A stretch of 64,000 nucleotides of DNA from Antennarius striatus. Lineage: Eukaryota; Chordata; Actinopteri; Lophiiformes; Antennariidae. Shown here piece after piece: positions 1-12,832 of this stretch. The first letter of the stretch is position 1, and each line of letters starts with the position of its first letter. The stretch covers positions 20,800,001 to 20,864,000 of the forward strand of contig NC_090787.1 in assembly GCF_040054535.1 (NCBI RefSeq), read 5' to 3'. A model generated the notes under the pieces. That model made no database searches. It saw nothing but the letters and a program-made list of their open reading frames with translations, and was not told the origin of the DNA. A program made the position numbers and the translations under genes.

Positions 1-855
1 CTGCTGGACACTGCTGCTCTGTCCACGATGTGGCCGTGATTTGTCCGTAGCTGGTTCCAGCATCACCTGTGAGCTGAAGACCAGACAATTACAGTCGTAT
101 CATCTTCAAGAAAATAATACATATACAGGTACGAACATTCAACTTGAGAACATTTGAAGATAAGAACCAACGGTCGAACAAATGAATGAATGTTAGCTCT
201 GTGCCTGTCACGGTCTTCACTGACCTTCCTTCCTGATACCCCAGGTGTACACTTGGACATTTGCCACAATAAGGGGCAGGACAATGTGATTGCTTGTCTC
301 GTGAGCCTTGTGGATACTGAGTTCATCTAGATGTTCTCTGTGTCTCATACTCCTGGTTTCCCTCCTTCGTCTTCTGGGTGCTTCAAGGATTCAGGTGATG
401 TGAGGGCTTCAGGTAGCGGTTTCCTTTAGGACCTTGACTTTGTGGGGCGGGGGGACGGGGGGTCCTCAGCTGAGCAGCATTAACATCAAGTAACTGGGAA
501 CATCTGGTCCATGTATATTGTTAGCATGTAAATAGTCTACAAAAAGTGTATCCTGAAAATGTTTCTTAAATATTGTTCGTGGGTAACATTTACATACTTC
601 CTTTATTGGAACAATAGTCGTCTCATTTACACTGCCTCTGTTTGTAAAACATTCTGGTTTTTCCTACACTGAATAAAGTCTGCTACCTCTTTACTGTCAA
701 TCAATGGCACCCTTGAGTATATTTAGGTGCTACATCACATCACAATAGCAAACAGACCAATTTATACTGTACGTCCATTAATCAACCCTACTGTCATGTT
801 GTTACATCCTGCGAAGCGGTGATGCATTGTAATTGTCAATGTTTGTGTGTTCACC
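1..855. other. Intergenic, nothing assignable
   Basis: No coding exon or known repeat is recognised. An AATAAA at about 670 lacks a visible upstream gene. Confidence 0.5.
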
Positions 856-859
856 CATC

Positions 860-1360
860 CGTCCACCAAATATCTGCACAACCGCTGCAGGTAGAAAGAA
901 AAAGCACATTACTCGGGAAGCAAAGGGGATGAAAATGAGATGATAACCTTGACCTTGAGAAAACTAGGTCAAGGTCAAATTTCAACTTTTGTACATTTTT
1001 TTTGCACATATCTCAGGAACCAGATAATATAGAAAGACGAAACAAAAGGCGTTATATTCAGGGAGGCAAGGGGATGAAGATTAGATCACAACCTTGACTT
1101 TAAAAAACTAGGTCAAGGTCAAATTTTCACTTTTATACCTTTTCAGGTACACATCTCTGAAACCTGATGAAAAGCAACAGTTTCAGGAAGCCAGAGGCAC
1201 AAAAATGTGATGATGACCTTCATCTTTACAAAACTAGGTCAATGTCATACTCGATAGTACAATATAGAATTCATTGCTGCAACCGTTATGAAAGTAGGTC
1301 AGGCTAAAATTTTGAATTCAGGGGTATCACAGGATGTTCCAGTCTGTGACTGCCTTCTTG
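860..1360. repeat. Dispersed repeat copy A, built of three related units with TCAAGGTCA motifs
   Basis: It is highly similar to 10095-10730. Each internal unit holds a head-to-head pair such as TGACCTTGA (950-958) and TCAAGGTCA (969-977). Unit 2 (about 1075-1180) repeats this with some changes, and unit 3 (about 1185-1260) is more diverged. No coding potential is seen and the class is unknown. Confidence 0.75.
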
Positions 1361-1687
1361 AGTTTGTGAGCTCTCTGTGTGTAACGTAAAGCTGTGGTGG
1401 ATCTTAAAAAGGCGATGGGAGGAAACGTGATATTGGAATAGAGGGTGAACAGTGAGATCAGCTACAACAGAGATTTACTGAGTGCAACACGACCCTTTGA
1501 AGGTCACCCATTCATGTAAGTAATACACACACTGATGAACAAACACATGGTGATGAACACACAGCACAGGACAATGTTACAAAGACTCACAGGACACTAT
1601 AGTATCAGATGGGAGTTTGAATAACTCCATAAGGTTGCTATGAAATATGAGATGTGTATAATGCAATTTCCTCCGGGATTAATAAAG

Positions 1688-1854
<167 letters not shown>

Positions 1855-2189
1855 ATGTAGGGTAAAAAACATTGCAATCTAAATGAGGTAAACACAAGCA
1901 CACAACAGAGCACTGTAGACCTGATTTCTGTCTAAAATATAAATTGAAACAAAATAGAATGGATTGATTCTGCACCTTCATTCCCAATCACATAACTACG
2001 GCCAGTCATCGGTTAGCATGTTTGGATATGAAACTCTGGCTGCGTCCCTCTGAGGATGCTGGGTGCATCTTTATCCGCCATTAAAGGTGATAGACTGTTG
2101 TCACATGTTCCGTCTTGATCCATGAGTAATGAAGTGCTCTGCCTGTCTCCTAGCAACGTTGACAGTTGGAGTTCATGTTAATGGTTAGA

Positions 2190-2300
2190 ACAGCATGGTG
2201 GTGCAGTAGGTAGTGCTGCTGCCACACAAGGTTCAGATCCACCTAAGACCTAGAACTTTTCTGGGTGGGTTTCCTCCAGGTTCTCCAGCCTCATCCCACC
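2190..2300 (+). mobile_element. SINE head fragment, same family as 58072
   Basis: An A-box-like TGGTGCAGTAGG and a B box GGTTCAGATCC are followed by the shared gggtttcctccaggttctcc segment. The 3' part is lost. Confidence 0.55.
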
Positions 2301-2614
2301 ACCAAGAGACACATTGCCTTTCCTGAATTGAGACACAAAGTTGTTCTTGATGTACAGGAAAAATATCATTTTACTTTTGTAATGTTGGAGTTGTTTGAAC
2401 TTCCCCATACTTAATCCATTTTACAAATATTGTGATGTCAGCACAAAATCAATTTTAAAAAAACTTAAATAAATTCACAACTCTGCATAAACTTCACCCA
2501 TGAATTTAAGCTAATTATCTATGGGTCGGATAGATGGACTTTAAAGCTGCCTCATGTGGAAAGTGTTGTTGCCACTTGGGGGCAAACAAACAAAAAGCGA
2601 ACAAAACATTTTAG

Positions 2615-2945
2615 TAGGGGTGTGTTCGTTTCGCGGTTGGAGTCCTGCTCTGTGTGGAGTTTGCATGTTCTAACCGTATCTGCGTGGGTTCTCTCCGGGT
2701 TCTCCAGCTTCCTCCTACCTCCAGAAACATGCACTCCTGACGGACTGACCGGCTTCGGATTGCCCTAGGTGGGAATGCGTGCATGGGTGCTTGTTTGTCT
2801 ACATGAGGCTCTACGGTGCATTGGCGTCGCCCCTGGAGTATCCCCTGCCTCACACCCCAAGTCGGCTGGGCTAGACTCCAGCACCCCAGGATCCGCAACA
2901 GCGGATGAAGTGGGTATGGAAAATGAATGAATGAATGAATGAATT
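2615..2945 (+). mobile_element. 5'-truncated SINE copy
   Basis: This shares the body (gagtttgcatgttct, tgcgtgggttctctccgggt, ccccaagtcggctggg) with the copy at 58072 and ends in (GAAT)n at 2924-2943. The tRNA-like head is missing or very diverged. Confidence 0.7.
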
Positions 2946-3920
2946 CTTTTTTACCCCATGAATGGATTCATTCTCCTCTTAGTTTTGCTTTTGTCTCCAC
3001 CGAGTCCTCAGAACGCCCCGTTTTTCTTCACCTTCTAGCAACAAATTTGTTATGATGAGTTGGTTATGAGTTGGTTTTCAGGTTCCTGAAAATACCTCCT
3101 TGCTGCTGTTGCATCCTGAGGATAAATGATTATCATGTCAGCCTAAATATATCACTGCACCAAAACAATAAGCTAAAAGAGGCTAAAAGGGCCCATTAAA
3201 GCTGCAGGGCAACACCACTATCTGTTAATACAGTCCTCCTAGAGGTTTGAGTCGAGGAACATTTCATGTCAAAGAAATAAATGTATTCAACTGTGCAGGA
3301 AGACTAGAACTGTCCCAGCCACCCTCCATGCTCCTCTACAGGCTCCATGTACGTATAATGCAGATCTTACATTTCCTCTCCCCTCCCTCATCGCATTTTC
3401 TCCTCCCCCTCCTCCTCCCCCTGTCCCATAATAAAAATAGAAGCACAGACCTGCAAGCTTTCACTCCTGTGTTTACACCATCATGACCCGGCCCACGGTT
3501 CTGTCTCTCCTGACAGTAGGGTTATTACTCTAATTCATCTCCGTCTTCCGTCCATCCTCTTCGGGATCCAGAGAGCAGAAACAAGAGAAAAGGAGCAGAC
3601 AGGAGGTCCTCTGATAGCATATAGGTGCTTTATCTCCATACCTTTATAATGTGCCTTATAAAAATAGCTCTGCTAAGACTCCCTCTCCTCTGCCATTCCA
3701 CTCCTCCTCTTCAAGCACTCAGGCTCTGCTCTGGGGAACTGACGGAGCTTCTCTTCCCAGACGTTTCATGTAGAAACTAGGAAATGCAAATGCAAAAATT
3801 AGATGCCTTAAACTCTCTGTGGATGTGAAGCAATAATTAAAATCCTTGTCAGTACAGGAACTTAATTACATTTTAGAAAAGTTTTTTTTGTGTGATTGGT
3901 TTCCTGAAGCATAAGTACCT
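2946..3920. other. Intergenic, unique-looking sequence
   Basis: No gene is seen. A stretch at about 3740-3845 with repeated aaatgcaaatgcaaaa and caataattaaaa could be a small regulatory element. Confidence 0.4.
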
Positions 3921-3925
3921 TGGTA

Positions 3926-4155
3926 GTACCTCGAGATGCAAGCGGCTTGATATGCAAGTTTTTCTGAGATACGAGCTACTCGACATACAAGGTATTTGAG
4001 CAAAATCTGATATACAAGCCATGCTTTGGGACACCACCTCTTGTTGGTTAACAATTAATAAGTTAGGGGGGTTTAGGGCTGGAATGGATTAAAATTATTT
4101 GTTTGATTTACAAGCTCAGTCATGGAACAGATTAAACTCGTATCTCAGGGTACTA
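3926..4155. mobile_element. MITE with tagtacctcgagat inverted ends
   Basis: It starts tagtacctcgagat and ends atctcagggtacta, giving imperfect terminal inverted repeats. The interior has ggctggaatggatta-type sequence shared with copies at about 36883, 49986, 52240 and 54808. It has no ORF, so it is a non-autonomous DNA transposon of unassigned superfamily. Confidence 0.6.
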
Positions 4156-4159
4156 CTAT

Positions 4160-5929
4160 AGATGTTTTATTGCAGAATTACTTTTGAAGATAGAGATGTC
4201 TTGAGTCTGGATTAACATAATGTTGAAATAATTATAAGTTTTTACTTGCCCATGTTGAGCATATTTATTTATTATTTAAAACTGACGCATTGAGAACACA
4301 GTTCTCAGCTTGTTTGAATGAGTTTCACCTTTCTAGATTTCATACATTTATTGTTCAGAAGTTCAGTTAAAGGTAGAGTATTTGCTTATCTCACTAATCT
4401 TTCCTTGTGACTTGCCCAACCTGCTTATTTATACTATTAATGGGATATAATAGCTTCTACACAGCAGGGAACACCAGTGGAATTTTTCAACAGCACGTTT
4501 TTAAGGGAGACAATTATGAGATAAGGATATACTCCATTACTAATGGTCTCTTCTCGCTTCTTGTGCCTCCTCTTCCACACTTCTAAAGGTCAGGGTGGAA
4601 ACTAGGAGACGATGGATGAAACAGACAAAATGAGAATATTTGAACTTGTAATTCTACGTGTGGAAGACGTGTTTAAAAGGCTGTATTAATGATGGATTAC
4701 TTCAACACACACACTTATGATGAGGCAGATGTGCGGCTGAGGATGAGTGTCAAACTGTGACTTCAGATTCATTTGTATGAGATGATTAAATGTGCGTGTA
4801 CCAAACAGACTCATCTTTCTTTTTATGTGGCTCACATCAGAGGAAGCTTTGGTAGATGTCAGGTAAAGACAGAAGGTGATGTTACCCTTTCAACGAATTA
4901 TACTACTCTATCCCAATAAATTTTAATTGCTTACTCTATGCTTCTTTTCTATTCCGTTGTGTCCTTTAGAGTCCTGAGATCAAGCAGCTTCTCCTTAATG
5001 CAAAAGTCTTCGTTGTCCAGCGTCAGTGGTGTCTGCACGCTCGTCACATGCAATTGAGTTAAAATCAAATGCACAAGCTTGAAAAAGGGTCTTGCTATAA
5101 GTTGTGCATCCTTATAAATGGCTACGGTAGCATTCTCTTGGATTTTGCTGCCATTGTAGGACCAGAAGATCTGACGTCGCACCAATGTTCATTAACAACA
5201 GCGTCATTGAAAATAAAAGGGACACACTTCACACTTGGTCATCCTCTGCAACATTTTTCAGTCATAATTTGGAGGGAGCACTTCTTTACAGAGTGTGCAT
5301 GTTTTCCATGACATGACTCCATGACTCCATGACCTTTTGACTTGGTTCCACATTAGAAGAGTCTTTGAAAGATTTTAGTGGCGCCACCAGTGGTGAAAAT
5401 AAGAATTACAACTCAGTCAAGTGAATGTTTAGTGGGTGGGCCATATTCCGTTATATTATTATCATTAAATTAAAAAAGGACCATGGGCCGCAGTTGGCCC
5501 ACCTGTCGGACTGGTGACGCCACTGGTCTAGCTGTAAGCTTTTGTTGTTCTAAATGAAGATGCTGCAGATTAATATCCGCTCTCTTCTATGGAAGAGAAA
5601 TAGCATTACTGGCTCAGAGGACGAAAAAGACTGACGTGAAAGAGAACACAACCTGCAGCACGGAATCAAAGCCTCCTTTTCAGACTCTTTGTGAATATGA
5701 AATATATTGTAGACCAACTGTTACACCTGTTCTTTGACTGCATCCTGTGGCAGAATTTTTAAATTACCCCTTGGACTTCCTGCTGTCTGCAACGCTTTTC
5801 AAAGAGCTTTTAGTTTTGCTTTGGAGTGTTTGCTCCTCTTTTCTTTAGGCACATTCTTTTCTTTCTTCTCTCTCTTGTTTATTCTCTTATACAAAATGCC
5901 AAATGATTGTTGGCAGCATTCACAGTTAT
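4160..5929. other. Intergenic, unique-looking sequence
   Basis: No supported exon is seen. The block at about 4360-4560 (tatttgcttatctcactaat, gagataaggatatac) has the texture of a conserved element but cannot be tested here. A short hAT-like remnant (ggccgcagttggcccacctg) is at about 5487. Confidence 0.4.
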
Positions 5930-6430
5930 TCAATGAGGAGAAGAGAGGAGAGGAAAGGAGAGATAAAATAAGAGAATGAAGAGGAGTGGACAAGAATGGG
6001 GGAGGAAAGACATAGAAAAGGAAGGATAAAGGCACAAGAGAGCAGATCAAAGACGGAGAAGGGAATGGAAAACTGTAAGGGAAAATAAAGAGAGTTTTAA
6101 ATAAAGTAAATTTGTGGAAAGGAGAGAAGATGAAGGTGAAGCAGTCAAAGCAGATGAGATGTGAGAAGACGAAACAAGGGCGTGACAGACGAGGAGACGG
6201 GGGGACGGTGAGAATGAAGAGGACATAAAGATGGAGAGGAGACAAGAAGAGGACAAGAAAGGTGAGAAGGAAGGAAGGAAACGAGCTTTTTGGATAAAAG
6301 TGTTAAAAAGAGGAGAAAAGAAAAGAGCAGGAGAGGAGAAAGAGAAGGATGAAGCCGGAAGAAGAGGAGAGGAAAGAAACGGACAGGAGTAGAAAGAAGA
6401 AGAAAAGAGAGGACAGGGGGGGATGAGAAG
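5930..6430. repeat. About 500-bp purine-rich (GA-rich) tract
   Basis: The plus strand is overwhelmingly A/G (gaggagaagagaggagagga and similar) with few pyrimidines and no clean period. Long minus-strand reading frames here arise from the composition. It leads into the (CA)n/(GT)n cluster at 6531-7258. Confidence 0.7.
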
Positions 6431-6530
6431 GCAGTCGTTCTTTCCCTGGGGGGGCACAGCAGGGGGTGGGGGAGGAGAAGTTAGACACCTCATCCCTCTC
6501 TCCTCCAACTGTGCCTCCGTCCTCAAGGTC

Positions 6531-7263
<733 letters not shown>

Positions 7264-7899
7264 AGAGCTTGTTAGAAAAGGTAAACACTCTGTTTCTTGT
7301 CAGAGTCCTTAACAACAGCAGGAATGAGCAGCGTCTGTTTGAATCCACTGACAAGTCCAAAGTTTCTTTAGACTGAACAACAGTACAGGATCACGTACTG
7401 TGTGCCATCACAGAGACCCTTGATTCATAAAAAAACTTTTTTTTTTGAGTGTCACCCAAAGCTGGAGCCATTTTTGTATGAAGTTCTCCTCATCTTAGGA
7501 AGCTGCTGGCTGCTTGTCTTCCAGTCCTGACTATTTATACAGAATTGGATCAGAATGAAGGTGCTGGGGGCTACATACACGACGTTCACGTCCCAGCAGC
7601 GTTCTTAATGGTTGTATGAACGACTTTGAAGGTACTGGGTTCTCTTAATTCAGCCGTTTCATATGATCAAACACTTTATTTTAATCGTTTAAATAGGTGC
7701 AAATATGGAGGTGGCGAGGTCGGCACGCGGTTGAGTGGAGGGGAGGAGATGGGATGTCAGCCTGTGCTGCAGTGTAGGGGGGCCAAGGTGATATTAATGA
7801 CATGCCTTACATTGTAAGAAGGGTGTACCTCACCCACCATGTGGGGCTCCTGCTATCCCCACCTTCACTTTTCATTTTTATGTTATTTTATTTAATTTT

Positions 7900-8735
7900 A
7901 TACTGTTTATATTTTCTAGTTCAGTATATGTCCTGTTAGTGCTACACGTGTGTTAGTGTATGTCTTGTGGTCTGTCCCCTGGTGTCCTTAATTCTTTTAT
8001 ATTTAAGTCCCTCCGTTTTGTTCCGTTTTTATCATCATAGATTGTCTGACTTCTCTTTTGGAATGAAATCCATCTAAAACCCATGTCTGCCTTTCTGTTT
8101 TCTGGTTGTCATGGAAACTGTTAGCAAATGTATTGCTCCCAAATTTCCCACAGGTATTTAATTGGACGCCATGATTTAATTCCGAACTAGAGTGAATAGC
8201 ATTCATTATGTTTCTCCATTAATTTATTGAACTTTTCCTGTCCTGTTTATGCAGGTTTCTTTCTCCATCTTGGTAATACTGCAGCTCCCAATTCATAATT
8301 CTGTTTTAAAATGCAAATTATGACACTGTAAACTGTGGGATTAAAATGCTGTCGTTTTTTTTTTGCTGTTGTTGTTTTTTCTTGAATTAATGTTGACTTC
8401 GAAACCAAAGAAAAGCTAAAAACCTCCTCTCCTATAAAATACCCCGTCTCTCCTGTTTGGGTCAAAATTGTTTCCCCCGTTCGGCCCCCACCCGACTCCA
8501 CTCCAGATTGTTTTTTATAACTGGCTTAAAATTCACTGCTGTTCATTACCCAGCCCGGGTCGACTCCCCAAACAATGTGTTTGGTGTCACAATGAAACTG
8601 GTGTTTTTTATGGCGTGTAGCAGTAAAATGCTATTAAACAGATAAAACACTGACAACGAGCATCAGGAGGATTGTAAAAGGAATTGCCTTGATAAACTCC
8701 ACATATCTGCGCAATGACACACCAGCAGCTCTTTC
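7900..8735. promoter_or_regulatory. Candidate conserved non-coding element upstream of creb1
   Basis: This is a complex AT-rich sequence free of repeats, with homeodomain- and POU-like words (aatgcaaattatga, taattgg, cattaatttattg). It lacks ORFs of note and contrasts with the repeat-laden surroundings. Such blocks in fish gene deserts are often conserved enhancers. This is judged by texture only. Confidence 0.3.
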
Positions 8736-8757
8736 TGCTGTCGCTGGGGGGGGGGGA

Positions 8758-8854
8758 GATGAGGAGGAGGAGGAGGAGGAGGAGGAGGAGGAGGAGGAGG
8801 AGGAGGAGGAGGAGGAGGAGGAGGAGGAGGAGGAGGAGGAGGAGGAGGAGGAGA
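8758..8854. repeat. (GAG)n trinucleotide array
   Basis: About 31 pure GAG units follow a G10-type run. Six-frame translations give poly-Glu, poly-Ser/Leu or poly-Pro, which are not genes. Confidence 0.9.
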
Positions 8855-8859
8855 GACTG

Positions 8860-10090
8860 AGGAGCACATGGCCAGAACATTTACACAGCTCTATACCACC
8901 ACCAGCTGGGAGGGGGTAAAAACGTCTCCTCTCCTCCGTGGAGCCTTACTCCCATTAAAATGCAATGTGTGAGACTGACGCTCGTTCTCAGACTGAATGA
9001 GGTGATAACATAGTTAAATAAAGCTCAATATGTTTTTACTATGATGTGTTTAAGGTTCTATGTGCATTTTATTAAAAATTCATCCCTTCACAACTTTCAG
9101 GGTGTTTTTTTTTGTCTTCTGTAAGGTACGTACCCCCAGAGCCTGTGGATGCTGTGGGATATAAAAGTCTAGTGCTTCCCTCTGGTGGTGACAGTCTGTG
9201 GCTGGTAATGTCATCGACAATAGTTATTACCTTTTTAACGCAGAGGGGCAGAATACATCAGTTTTTAACTGTTTCATAATGGGTGGAAATGAGAAAACAG
9301 AACATGTCAGTATGATGGACCCTCCTTTTGACTTATTTGAGTAAGGACGAACATAGGAACAAAACATTTCAAGAATGATACCTAAAGAGGTTATCCTTTA
9401 TAAAACTGAATCCTCCATGAACCACTGAAGGAGGAACTTACTGATCACTGCAATTTTCTGTGGGGAATGTAAAAATATAAATAAATATAGTAAAATAGGA
9501 ACTGAATTTCTACATCTGCCCCTTTATCCAGACATTATTTAATCGTATTTAATGAGTTCTTTTTTGATCTGTAACACATCCTGTAACACACAAGTTTTAA
9601 GGAAATGTATTTTGTAGTTTTTACATCACCTTGTCTTTTTACCGCATTTAATTGAATGCTTTGCAGATCATGACATTTTGATTTTGATTACATGATAAGT
9701 CAACATAATAATAATGGATTTGAATGATATATTGCTTTTCTCTAGACATTCAAAGCACTTTACTGTTCCCATTATTTATTCACTCCTCATTCACACTGGA
9801 CGATGGTAAACTACAGATGCCCTGGGGCAAACTGACGGAAACGTGGCAGCCAATCTGACCACCACTGGAATATTGTGCCCCTGTGGGCTGCAGATGGATT
9901 GAACCCGGGTCAGTACCATCAGTCCATTTTAAATCATTATTACACGATAACAATACCCCAAGTGTAGTTTTGTGTTCTTTGTTGCTGCATTTTCAGTGTG
10001 AAAGAATCAATGAAAGTGAACGATTATATTTAAATTGAAGATAACCATCACAGAACAGTTGAGGCGACTCACGCAGATGTTCCTCAGTTG
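8860..10090. other. Intergenic; one dispersed repeat fragment
   Basis: At about 9760-9915 the words gatgccctggggcaaactga and cggaaacgtggcagccaatc resemble a common fish dispersed repeat of class unknown to me. The rest shows nothing assignable. Confidence 0.4.
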
Positions 10091-10094
10091 TTAC

Positions 10095-10730
10095 ATCCCG
10101 TCCGTCCGTCCGTCCGTCCGTCCGTCCGTCCGTCCACCAAACATCTTCACAACCATTGCAGATAGAAAGGTGAAAGAAAAAGCACATTAGTCGGGCAGCA
10201 AAGGGGATGAAAATGAAATGATAACCTTGACCTTGAGAAAACTGGGTCAAGGTCAAATTTCAACTTTTGCACATTTTTTTGCACATATTTCAGGAACCGG
10301 ATAATATAGAAAGATGAGACAAAAGATGTTATATTCAGGGAAGCAAGGGGATGAAAATTAGATCACAACCTTGACCTTGAAAAACTAGATCAAGGTCAAA
10401 TTTTCACTTTTATACCTTTTTTTAGGTACACATCTCTGAAACCTGATGAGATATAATCACAAAACAAAAAGCAACATTTTCAGGAAGCCAGAGGCACAAA
10501 AATGTGACGATGACCTTCACCTTTGGAAAACTAGGTCAATGTCAACTGACCACTTTTGTATCTTTTAAGGTGCAAAATTCTGGAAATGGACAATAAAAAC
10601 TGAAAATAGTCAGAGGTCAAGGAAGCAAAAACAAATATAGAATCCATTACTTCACCATTATGAAAGTAGGTCAGGATAAAATTTTGGATTCAGGGGTGTC
10701 GCGGGATGTTTGCAGTCTCTCACTGCCTTG
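10095..10730. repeat. Dispersed repeat copy B, with (CCGT)n at its left end
   Basis: This is the second copy of the element at 860-1360, somewhat more complete. It begins with (CCGT)n at 10098-10135, where copy A has only one or two units. The rest follows in the same order with the same inverted TGACCTTGA/TCAAGGTCA pairs and the same end (ggggtgtcgcgggatg). Confidence 0.75.
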
Positions 10731-10859
10731 TTTGTGACTGAAAACGTCTCCCTGATTCAAGAATACTTCTAATTAAACCCTCAAACTTTCCTTCATGATG
10801 CGCAGATGACAAATAAACCCAGAAACACCTGTTTAATAGTCCCGAGTTGGTGACATCAG

Positions 10860-11110
10860 CCGCTTCTCAGCGCGTCTACGAGTCGTTATTATCCGCTTCT
10901 CTTCGTTACTTTCCGGCCTTCTTCGTTTCCATTCGGTCATTTCCGGCTCGCCTCGCCATCTGCCTTCTCGTCCTTCTCCAATCTCCGCGGTGTTGTTCCC
11001 GGTGACGCGGCGGAGGTGTAGCCTGACGCGGGCTCTTACGTGTCGGCCACAATAAAAGTGGAGTTCCGGAGGCCCGGGGAGTGACGGAGGAAGCGTGTAC
11101 CGGTAAGGAC
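10860..11110 (+). promoter_or_regulatory. creb1: Candidate creb1 CpG-rich promoter and non-coding exon 1
   Basis: This is an abrupt CpG-rich island in otherwise AT-rich DNA, about 1.8 kb upstream of the first coding exon. It carries three TGACG half-CRE motifs (11003-11007, 11024-11028, 11082-11086), which would fit the autoregulation known for CREB1. A good donor (ACCG|gtaagg) follows 11102, so the 5'UTR exon may end there. No TATA box is evident. The transcription start is not resolvable from sequence. Confidence 0.55.
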
Positions 11111-11393
11111 GGAGCGGTGCCCGGCTGTGAGGGACACGGGAGGCGGCCCCGGACGGTGTCGGTGCGGTCGGGTTCGGCCCGGAGGAAACAAAGAGATCAT
11201 GGCGCCTCGGTGTGTTTGTAGCTGGGGAGGGAGGCTGCGGACGGGTCGGGTCCGACACTTTTACACACCTCCAGTGATTCGGTGTTAATTTAACACCATT
11301 TTCTGTTTTGTTCCTTCTTCCGTTTATTTATTCTGAATAGAAATCGGTTCGTGTTGTTTGTTAGGAACCGGAACGGGGGCCTGGAGGGCAGAC

Positions 11394-11395
<2 letters not shown>

Positions 11396-11479
<84 letters not shown>

Positions 11480-11515
11480 CTGGAGGGGGCGTTGCCCGGC
11501 CATGTGGCTCTGCTG

Positions 11516-11578
<63 letters not shown>
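11396..11578. repeat. Facing (GT)n and (CA)n arrays downstream of the creb1 promoter
   Basis: (GT)n at 11396-11479 and (CA)n at 11517-11578 are separated by about 37 bp, forming a large potential hairpin about 300 bp inside the presumed creb1 transcription unit. Confidence 0.9.
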
Positions 11579-11579
<1 letters not shown>

Positions 11580-11912
11580 CCTAGTGGTTTTGAAAGCAGA
11601 GGGAGAAACGCGTGAAGCCAATCACGCTGCGGGGAGCAGACACGCACTGCGTGAAGTCACCGCAACGGTCCCGCGGTGGACGCAGCGCGGAACCCGAGGG
11701 AGCGCCTCTCCAGGCCGGATTAGATTATTAACCTAGATGGATTATTTTATGCTAAAATATTAATGAATCCCAGAATTGGAGGATTTTAATTTAATTTCCT
11801 GATAGAAAAAAATACAGATATGGTTATTTCAGTTAAATTACTTTTATTAATTAGTTGATTATGGACTTTAAATTAATGAGGATGAGTATATCAAGCAAAC
11901 ATTCATTAATAA

Positions 11913-11954
11913 TACTGCTGTACTGTACTAATCGATTAGTACAGTACAGCAGTA
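11913..11954. repeat. Perfect 42-bp palindrome in creb1 intron 1
   Basis: The left arm tactgctgtactgtactaat is followed without spacer by its complement, with the centre ATCGAT at 11931-11936. Every base pairs. Confidence 0.95.
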
Positions 11955-11968
11955 ATGATAATAATGAC

Positions 11969-12075
11969 ACAGTAATCCCTCGTTACTCGTGGTTAATGTG
12001 TTCCAGGACCACCCGCAAAAAACAAAATATAGAGCGACAAAGTCATTATTAAACAGTCTATAAGGGTGTGGGAAA
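11969..12075. mobile_element. Truncated Tigger/pogo-like MITE in creb1 intron 1
   Basis: It begins cagtaatccctcgttactcg and continues with ttccaggaccacccgcaaaa and gggtgtgggaaaatgaat, matching the type at 53798. The second terminal repeat is lost. Confidence 0.5.
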
Positions 12076-12628
12076 ATGAATAGAGATATAATGACCCCTG
12101 ACCCCTGAATGAACCCCGACCCCAAACATTCATGAACTTGTGCCATAGATTTTTGTATTTTATTTTACTCATATTTATTTCAGTTGAATGAACTCAGGTG
12201 AAGTTGCAGATTAGATCCATGAGAAAGAATAGAACTGATTTGATTTTTTTTTTAAATTTTACTCTTTGAAAGCAGGGATTTGTAGATCATAGAGCAGCAC
12301 AATCATATTTATTTTTGCACAATAATGCATTGTTATTGTGTATGCACAATACTATTATTGTGCATGCAATAATGCGTGCACAATAATGTATTGTCAGTTT
12401 ATATTTCATGCAATTTCACTATAATTTATCTTGATATTTATTCATTCATTCATATTAAGGAACATATTTAGGACATTTACTTTTTTGCTGTTTGCCTGTT
12501 GAAAAGGTTTCCCCTTAAAGTTACTGACAGAGCCATAAGAAAATATTGATTGATTTATTTAATCATTAAATAATATACACTGTGTTAGCTCTTCATTTCT
12601 ATATGTTTTAATAAACATTGAACCAGTC

Positions 12629-12692
12629 CGGCCCTCGGCTTGTAGCAAATTTGTTTTTTTGGCCCTCCGTGTGTTTGACTTTGACACCCCTG
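12629..12692. mobile_element. hAT end fragment (…tttgacacccctg)
   Basis: This is a right-end remnant with ggccctc and gtttgactttgacacccctg, the terminal sequence of the same hAT group as the 16093 element. It abuts the MITE fragment at 12701. Confidence 0.5.
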
Positions 12693-12700
12693 ATGTAAAA

Positions 12701-12832
12701 TAATTAATTATAAGTTATGTTAACGATGATAAAGTATGAAAAGAAACGCAAAAGTCCTCACTCACGCGCTTGATCTTTCCTCCAATAAGGAGAACGAGAT
12801 GTGGTCTGAGCTGATGTTGTATTTGTCCACCA
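12701..12832. mobile_element. MITE fragment directly upstream of the first creb1 coding exon
   Basis: It matches the interior of the 54808 family (taattaattata, gatgataaagtatgaaaagaaac, gaacgagat, ctgatgttgta...tccacca). It ends about 32 bp before the creb1 ATG at 12865 and so lies in the 3' end of intron 1. Confidence 0.55.

Noticed and set aside
8608-8919. Poly-Glu, poly-Leu, poly-Ser and poly-Pro ORFs
   Set aside because: All are frames of the (GAG)n microsatellite.
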